From Chlorops oryzae (taxonomy: Eukaryota; Arthropoda; Insecta; Diptera; Chloropidae), in contig CM035809.1 in assembly GCA_020466095.1 (NCBI GenBank), positions 27,405,063 to 27,469,062 of the forward strand: DNA of 64,000 nucleotides, read 5' to 3'. A program made the position numbers and the translations under genes. The first letter of the stretch is position 1, and every line of letters starts with the position of its first letter. Positions 57,079-64,000 of the stretch are shown here, in pieces. Below the pieces are notes generated by a model. The model was not told where the DNA came from. It saw only the letters and a list, made by a program, of their open reading frames with translations, and ran no database searches.

Positions 57079-57927
57079 TATAAGCCGTTGAAATTTTTTG
57101 GAGACAAATTTTTCCCTTATGCGTTAAAGAGTGAAAATAATCATTTTAATGGTCAAAAGAGTTATACGAATTACTTTTTTGATGAACTATTTCGACTGCT
57201 ACGGATCCTTGATCTTTAGTAGATCCTAAATTAGGCAATCTTCTTGGCATATAGGTTAAGGCTGGAATTTTATTCAAAAAAATTTCTCCGCAAATCAGTA
57301 ACGATCGTTACTTTGGAAACATCCATTTACAACTTTGCTATAAATCATTTAAATTATGTGGACACACTTATGCGTAAAAGGGTTAACCTTCCTTGCAGTT
57401 GAAATTACGTAAATTCCAACCTCCAAAAATGGGCTTTAATGCACTCCAAAAAGCTGACATTTGCAGTTAAAAAAAAAAATGGCCGACAACAATGACGACA
57501 TCATTACTTTAATATGCGGAAACGTGTCTATTTTTTTGTTTCAACTACTGTGACGTTCTATAGCCTGGCACACACACACACACACAACGGCTGCATAAAG
57601 ATAGAAAAAGATTTTTTGAGCTAAAAAGTCACCACAGAAAAAGACTCATTAACGATGGCGAAAAGTGGAAAATTTCTATAATTAAAATGAAGGAAGAAAG
57701 CAAAAACAAAAAAAAGAAAGGAAAAAGAAGTAAACTAAAATAAAATAAAAGCCAAAGGGAAAATTAACGGATGCACACAAAGCTTCAAAAGAGGCGGGAA
57801 GTCGGGAATTTTTTTTTGTGTTTTTTCCGGTGAGGGTGCAAAAAAAAACGCAGCCCCCCTGCAGAACCTTGAAGTGCAATGCGCTGAGAAGCACACAACA
57901 AAAGCACGAATTATTCAAATGATTTTC

Positions 57928-57960
<33 letters not shown>

Positions 57961-58475
57961 CTTATTGTGATGTGACGTGCGAAGGGGCAAAGTAGAAAAA
58001 ATAGAAAAATTGTAAAAAGGAAAAACCGCGGGAAAAGACCCGATGTAATTACCCTGAAAATCGTGGTTTTTAATTTTGTAGACTTATTAAGAGCTAAGTA
58101 GCGTTGAAGGTGATGAAATTTAAGCATCGTTATACATGTATGATCCTGTGGTTCTTATGCGTCTCGGTAATCCAATTACCTTCAGCACTAACTTGTTTAC
58201 AAATGCTTTTGGCAATTTTATGACATTTTTCCCCCATCAAGTTTAATAGGACTAGATAAAAAAGGAGATATTTTTCCCGGCATATCCTCATTCCTTTTTG
58301 TGATATGGCAATTTTTTTTAAAAGGATTATCAAAATAAAAAAAAAAAGTGCAATTGTTTGCATGAGAAAACTTAAGCCCATAAACCGATGATTTTGAAAT
58401 TGAAAATTGCCTAAAAATGTGCTTTCTTTTTTTTAATGAAAGCTCGAGTACACATGAATTGTTTTGCGTTAACGT
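57079..58475. other. intergenic, no gene supported
   Basis: A (GT)n microsatellite at 57,931-57,960 and short (AC)n at 57,569. No coding region is recognised. Confidence 0.4.
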
Positions 58476-58617
58476 ACAATGTCCGTGTTTAGATTAAGAG
58501 AGACACTAGAAGGAAACACATGAGAGTGACAGAGACGAAAGACATTCCATCTCCGTCACTCTCATGTGTTTCTTTCCAGTGTCTCGCGTTTTGTCTCCCG
58601 GTCTAAACGGGGACAAT
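58476..58617. mobile_element. 142-bp hairpin element
   Basis: Arms of about 65 nt: ATGTCCGTGTTTAGA, GAGACACTAGAAGGAAACAC and ATGAGAGTGACAGAGAC pair with the right side (CTCTCATGTGTTTCTTTCC, AGTGTCTC, GTCTAAACGGGGACA). The loop is about 10 nt. Confidence 0.7.
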
Positions 58618-58664
58618 GAAGCTTTTCAATAGAGTGCGATTTAATTGCCTCATGGGAAAAATGG

Positions 58665-59407
58665 TTAAGGGGGTCTTCTCATTGAGCAACTTTTTTTTTC
58701 GACTTTTTTTTTTTTGCATTTATTTATAGCTTGGGTAGTTGTGAATATGCCCCTAAAAGGATTTTTTGAAATTCGAAATAGTTTAGAGGATATAGCCTTC
58801 TTTGTCGAGCAAGATCTGCGCTAAAACGAGTAATTTTTGCGTTGCTTCAAACTTTAAACGCGTTTATCTCGAAACCACGTTTTTCGAACTGGCGGCCATG
58901 ATATCTCCAGTTCAACTGAACCGATTTTCATGAAACAAAGTGGAATCGACGCAGAAATGTCACCATTCTCGGGTGAACCTCGACCATAATTTTAAAAAAT
59001 TTTTTACTATTTTTTTTTTATACTAAACTACAAAAAAAAAGCCCGAAATTGAAATTTTTTTTTGAATGGCCGCCATTTTGTCAAAAAAAAGCACAAAATT
59101 AAGCTTGAGGTTCACCCAAGAATTACATCTATACTGATTATAACCCCGTTTTTTTTTTCCATTTCGGACGCTCCGGAGACCCGAAATCGTGGCCGCCGTG
59201 ACGGCACCTTTTTTTTCACTACCAACTTTGAAGTCTCATTACATTTTGAACAGCCCACGTATCGAGGCAAAAAAATTTTTTTTATTTACTTTGAACCTTT
59301 TGTAATACAATAAAAAAAAAAGTTTTCAATTATTCTTTGCGTTTTCAAATAAGAATTTTTTTAAAAAGGGTCCAAAAAACGGGGTTTCAATGAGAAGACC
59401 CCCTTAA
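58665..59407 (+). mobile_element. complete 743-bp TTAA-ended element
   Basis: TTAAGGGGGTCTTCTCATTG at 58,665 and CAATGAGAAGACCCCCTTAA at 59,407 form matching ends including TTAA. It is the reference copy for the truncated element at 521 and the diverged one at about 9,880-10,689. Recurrent interior words include GGCGGCCATGATATCTCCAG and TCGGACGCTCCGGAGACCC. No transposase; it is probably mobilised in trans by a TTAA-targeting enzyme. Confidence 0.9.
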
Positions 59408-60946
59408 GATTGAATTAGTCGCGTAAACATCGGTTGATTTTGGGGGAAAAAATTCCCTTCAAAATGCAAGGAATCAAAAAAAAAACACAAGAAATTATTC
59501 CTGGTAAAAGGTCTTGTAATGTCTTGAACTTTTAAATCATTGCTCTGTCTGTTGAATCATCCGAGGTCGCATTTTATTGTGACCATCCAACGCTGTTTCG
59601 GACGCACTCGTTGTCTGCCACCTTATATTTTTTATATGTAGTCCTTTTTTTCCATGCTGTCCTCATTTGCTCTCAGAATGTGTCCCTATCAGCGAAGCCT
59701 TGCTTCCCGCATTTTCCTAATAATTGGAGCAACTCAAAAGCGACTATTTTACCCTTTAACCTCACTTAATTTCAATTCAATAAACCGCACACGTTCCAAA
59801 AAAAAAAAAAAAATTAAGAAATTTCCCAAATAAAAAGGGTCAAATTGAATTTATGAAAATAGCAACATCTTTCCGCAATTAAAAGAAATAAGCAAAAAAT
59901 TATTTCCACTTCTTGTGACTCCGTAATTCCGACCCCATTCCAAGCAAAGCTCATCTTGATTTTAATAAAATTTCTTAATTAAGCAACAAACGCAAAGGGT
60001 GGTCAGAAACATCATTAGATAATGAACCCCGAAATGCATGGTCCCCCATAAAAAAAAATATGGAAAAAGAATGTTCATACATATTGGAATATTTTTCACT
60101 TTCCTCGGAGGAAGTTGAACACAGCATGAAAAGGGGAAGGGCCCAAATCGACCAGCGTCAAAAACATGCTCGTACGCGCTTTACTGATAAACATGTTGAG
60201 AGTTTTTGGAGTAGCAATTTTCGCAAGTGCTGAAAACATGTTGAGTGTGCTGTCCAGCTACACGGAATGCCTCGATACTTGCCGAACATGTAAAACAGTT
60301 TCAAAAATTCCGTAGCTACTCATGACAGTTGGTATCCTTTTCCTGTTTATGTCTTTTTTTTTTTTGTTGATGGGGTGGTGTGGGTTTCTAGTCACTCGAA
60401 AAGCGGAATTTTCTCCTCTCCGTTCATGCGAGTTCCATGCGTGTTTTTCATGTTAGAATTTGAATTCAAATTGAGATTTGAAATGGAGCACATTTCGTTG
60501 CAAAATAGACACACTGTAAAATGTGGAAATTTTCAAATGTAGTCCTTTAGTTTTATTCATCATAAAAAAAAAGTCGGCTTTCAAGGAAAATCAAATCTTT
60601 TTGCTAAAGAAATCTAAGAAAAAAAAATACTCTGGGAATTTGGCTTGGACTTTTTTGGCCCCTAAAAATTTTTCAGTGTATCCCTTCGAATGCATTCTCC
60701 AATGAAGGGTGCTTCTCACTTCAAACTGCCTTCCAACGTTTCTATTTTACTGATTTTGACAGTTCCGCTATTTATTTGGCAACATTTTTTTGTGCTCGTG
60801 AACGTTTTTGCTTAAAGTAAGATTGCCAGCTTAATTTTTTGACATTTTGTTTTCTCTAAAAAGGACTTAATTGAAAGTAAAATCAACCATTCAATTATTC
60901 ACCACTGCGAAACAAAATTCAACATTTTCGAATTGGGGTAGTAGCA
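59408..60946. other. intergenic, no gene supported
   Basis: AT-rich unique DNA without recognised features. Confidence 0.4.
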
Positions 60947-60949
60947 TAT

Positions 60950-62550
60950 CGGTATCTTAATGTAGAAAGGCCCCAACTAACATTTTTTCCTAAATTCACT
61001 TTTTTTTGCATATTTCGATATACCGCACCACAAATACCTACACCATGATAAAAAAAAATTAAGGTTCTTAGATCAAAAATAACGGATATACAATCACTTA
61101 AAAAAGAAGCCCTAACTTACTTAAATCACTTCTTTAAACAAAAAGCCCCAACTGACTTCTATTGTGGTAGCTAAATTTCACAATTTTGGACCCAATGAGT
61201 TGAACTTTGGAATAGAGCTTACTGCTGTGCCCCAAAATTGGAATATTTTTTGGTTTTCTTATTTTGTTTTAATTAATTATTCCTTGTTCATAAAACAACG
61301 AATATAGAAAATCTTTTTTTTAATTTTACACTCAGAAAAATTTTTGCACAAAAAAGAAAACTAAAATTTAACTGTTTTTTTCAGTGTATTTCCGTTTTTG
61401 TAAAACCTTTTGAATATTTTAGAAAAATACCTTGTTTTATTAACAAAAAGTCACCGTTTGTTTCATCTTTTTATCTTTATTATTTCTGGAGATATTAAAT
61501 TTTTAAGAACATGCCGATTGAGTAATGTGTTTTGTATAATTTTCGTACATTTGTACTGGATATTAGTATTGGAGCATCTATGTGCACTTGTAATTTTTTG
61601 AATATCTCACTCTTGCTCCATTTAAATTGAATGGAAATTTTTTTTTTATGAAAGCAAATACTTAGAGGTATTTTTTAAAAAAATTTTTAGAGCCGGAATA
61701 CACAGAAAAAAATTGTTAAAATTGTCTTTTTAGTTGTGTGGGAAAAATTTTTCTCTGTGTAAAATTAAAAAAAAATTGTTTTTTGATTTGCTGTTATATT
61801 TGTAGAGCGGCGGCAAACTGGGAATACACTGAAAAAAATTGTTAAAATTGTCTTTTTAGTTTTGTGGGAAAAAATTTTTTCAGTGTAAAATTAAAATTTT
61901 TTTCATTTCCTGTTATATTTGTAGAGTGGCGGCAAACTGGGAATACACTGAAAAAAATTGTTAAAATTGTCTTTTTAGTTTTGTGGGAAAATTTTTCTCT
62001 GTGTAAAATTTAAATTTCTTTTTTTTGATTTGCTGTTATATTTGTAGAGTGGCGTCCAAATGGGAATACACTGAAAAAAATTGTTAAAATTGTCTTTTTA
62101 GTTTTGTGGAAAATATTTTTCTCAGTGTAAAAATTAAATTTTTTTTTTGATTTCCTGTTATATTTGTAAAGCGGGGTCAAACTGGAAATACACTGAAAAA
62201 AATTGTTAAAATTGTCCTTTTAGTTTTGTAGGAAACATTTTTCTCAGTGTAAAATTAAAATTTTTTTTTTGATTTCCTGTTATATTAGCAATCGGCCAAC
62301 GTTTGTTTCATCTTCTTATCTTAATTAGTTTTTGAGATATAAAATTTTGAAAAAAGGCTTATTAAAAAAGGATTTTCAAGGATATTTGAAGGACCGTTCA
62401 AAATAAAAAATTAAGAAGTAGTCTCCACAGTGTTTTTAAATGGCATCTATCGAAAAATCAACGAGTTTTAAAAATTCCTTTCATGATGCCGCAACCCGCC
62501 AGAGCCTTTGTTAGTTGGCCTTTCTACATTAAGGTAACGATATATGTATG
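60950..62550. mobile_element. 1.6-kb element bounded by ~33-bp inverted ends, with an internal tandem array
   Basis: Left end CGGTATCTTAATGTAGAAAG followed by GCCCCAACTAAC. Right end GTTAGTTGGCC-TTTCTACATTAAGGTAACG. It contains an inverse relative of 56,251-56,854 and five tandem ~122-bp units at 61,695-62,300. No transposase. Confidence 0.7.
61695..62300 (+). repeat. five tandem ~122-bp units, each an imperfect palindrome
   Basis: Units start (GGAATACAC or GGAAATACAC) at 61,695, 61,821, 61,940, 62,063 and 62,184. Each holds ACACTGAAAAAAATTG and, about 60 nt later, TTTTTCTCAGTGT, so each unit is a TIR-like pair. GTAGAGTGGCGGCAAACTGG joins them. The source unit is single-copy in the element at 56.5 kb. 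Confidence 0.9.
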
Positions 62551-62648
62551 TATTTATATATAGGTACTAAGTTGTTTGTAAGTTTAAATATTGATCTATT
62601 GATTAATCTTTTAAAAAAAGTATCAGTCTCTAACTTTATTATCCTTAA

Positions 62649-63042
62649 GCCTGAAATCCACTATAGAGTTTTTTACGTAGAGAAATGTGTGTAGAGTGTA
62701 GAGAATGTACCTTTGTTGTATACACTGAAGACCGTCTCTGCAATTCTAAAGCTCTACGTAAGGCTGCCGTCGACATATATCGAGTAGAGCTGTAGTATGT
62801 GCTCCACGACTACATACACTGCCAAAGTAATTTTCTCTAATGTAGAGTCGTAGAGAAAACATTCTTTTGCAGTTAAAATAGCCATGGAGCACATGGAAGA
62901 GCTCTACTCTAAATATGTCGACGGCAGCCTTACGTAGAGCTTTAGAATTGTAGAGACGGTCTTCAGTGTATACAACAAAGGTACATTCTCTACACTCTAC
63001 ACACATTTCTCTACGTAAAAAACTCTATAGTGGATTTCAGGC
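62649..63042. mobile_element. 394-bp hairpin with 130-bp near-perfect arms
   Basis: Arms 62,649-62,778 and 62,913-63,042 are reverse complements with only about one mismatch seen. The outer end is GCCTGAAATCCACTATAGAG and the inner end GGCTGCCGTCGACATAT. Imperfect pairing continues inward (GTAGAGCTGTAGTATGTGCT against the right side). TTAA precedes the left end and TTTAAA follows the right. The 86-codon frame inside is an arm artefact. Confidence 0.9.
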
Positions 63043-64000
63043 TTTAAACTTTTCCTATTCGAGAATATATGAAGCACGAGGTCAAAAAAAAAAAAAAAAT
63101 CATGAAAGCAATGAAAATTAGAAACTTAAGCCTTAAAGTATGCAGTAAATTTTGTTTTTTGAAACTTAACTGGCACTTAGTGTTAGAACCACATTAGTCA
63201 AATGCTTATTTACGCCTAAAATGAATCAAATTGAAAGTTTTCCTTCCGACTAGTTCCTCAATATCTCGTAAATTGTTGCTAATGGATGAACCTTTACTTT
63301 GGACTCAAAATGTCTCAGAAGAGCAAGATTTTTGGGGTTAATCCGCTTTGAAACCTTCCGCAAGAAATCTGAAAAAATTCTCAAAAATACTTTATCCCAT
63401 TTACTTTCAAAAATAGAAAAGCAGAGCTACAAAAAATTTGTATTTTAGGACACTCTTATATCCACAATTGTCTCCTTCACTTTTACCTTTTTTCATATAA
63501 ACATGGCCTACCTATGTTCTACGGAATTAAGAAAAGAAGTATGAATCTTAACTATTTCAGAGAAAAGGAATGGAAAAAAAGGATTCAATCTTTAAAAAAA
63601 AAGGTTCAATTAGCAAGCACGAAGCAGACTGCAATAGAAAATCCGTTTTTTCCGATTTCCGATTATTTTCTTTCATCCTTTTAAAGCAGAAACGTTTTAT
63701 GCTATGTTTTTTATGTTTTATTCTCATTCTAGTGTCTAAAACTTTCCAGTAAAATAATAGAAAATTCGAAAACGAAAAAAAAGGCCATCGAATCTTTAAG
63801 GATTTTTTTTTAACTCCCTCTAAATATTGCGCCAATAATTTTTGTTGGTGAAAATTAACAACATTTCTATGCAGCCAGTCTAAAGGATTTGTTTTTATGG
63901 AACCAAAAATCAATTTATCAATCTTAATGCTACAATAGAAACATCCGAAACGCATATCAGTGAAATGATCTCTCCAAAACTTTAAGCACTTTCAATGTCC
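63043..64000. other. intergenic, truncated GGGTGTCC-type MITE at ~63,230-63,462
   Basis: TCTGAAAAAATTCTCAAAAA and TATTTTAGGACACTCTTA match the right part of the element at 39,016-39,416; its left end is missing. The remaining frames (to 132 codons) show no domain. A CCTTAAAGTATGCA motif lies at 63,131. Confidence 0.5.

Noticed and set aside
62746..63006. 86-codon minus-strand frame
   Set aside because: It is formed entirely by the arms and loop of the palindromic hairpin.
1..64000. CRISPR arrays, bacterial operons, phage or integrated viral genes
   Set aside because: Spliced fly genes throughout, and repeats lack the regular repeat-spacer pattern. No viral or retroviral polymerase, capsid or envelope motifs were recognised.

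Overview
This is nuclear DNA from a higher dipteran (a schizophoran fly). The evidence is short GT-AG introns, an arthropod-type ZAD zinc-finger gene, and three recognisable fly orthologues (kra, mRpS18A, pch2), set in very AT-rich, transposon-filled DNA. The repeat load and multi-kilobase introns point to a fly with a larger genome than Drosophila melanogaster. A tephritid-like fly is a guess that I cannot prove from this window.

Layout. Positions 1-5,323 hold repeats and the 3' flank of kra. Positions 5,324-15,460 (minus strand) are krasavietz (kra, eIF5-mimic protein). Its nine coding exons give exactly 422 codons. The last exon is a 41-nt piece isolated by a 3.4-kb intron filled by a foldback-type element. 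Positions 15.5-18.3 kb are intergenic, with a consensus-like X-box and four hairpin or terminal-inverted-repeat (TIR) elements in a row. Positions 18,289-19,001 (plus) are mRpS18A. Positions 19,197-21,382 (minus) are a ZAD plus ten-finger C2H2 gene with a one-base reading-frame discrepancy at its last splice junction. It is divergent from pch2/TRIP13 at 21,961-23,663 (plus), and the two share a 578-bp spacer.

From 23.7 kb to the end I find no protein-coding gene that I can support. The region is a mosaic of small non-autonomous DNA elements, satellites and simple repeats. These include a 2-kb tandem segmental duplication (28.2-34.4 kb) whose second copy carries a 1.83-kb insertion, so an empty site sits next door. 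There is a family whose interior is a (T)nGAA simple repeat bounded by conserved ends, a 1.2-kb GA-rich tract, a TA-flanked element holding two tRNA-like modules, several TTAA-flanked elements, and a near-perfect 130-bp-armed hairpin at 62.65 kb.

The genes are housekeeping or checkpoint functions (translation control, mitochondrial ribosome, HORMA-protein remodelling) plus a lineage-specific transcription factor. They do not form a pathway together. No clear undescribed multi-gene system is visible. The most interesting signals are structural: nested insertions, palindromic arrays, and the ZAD-gene frame break.
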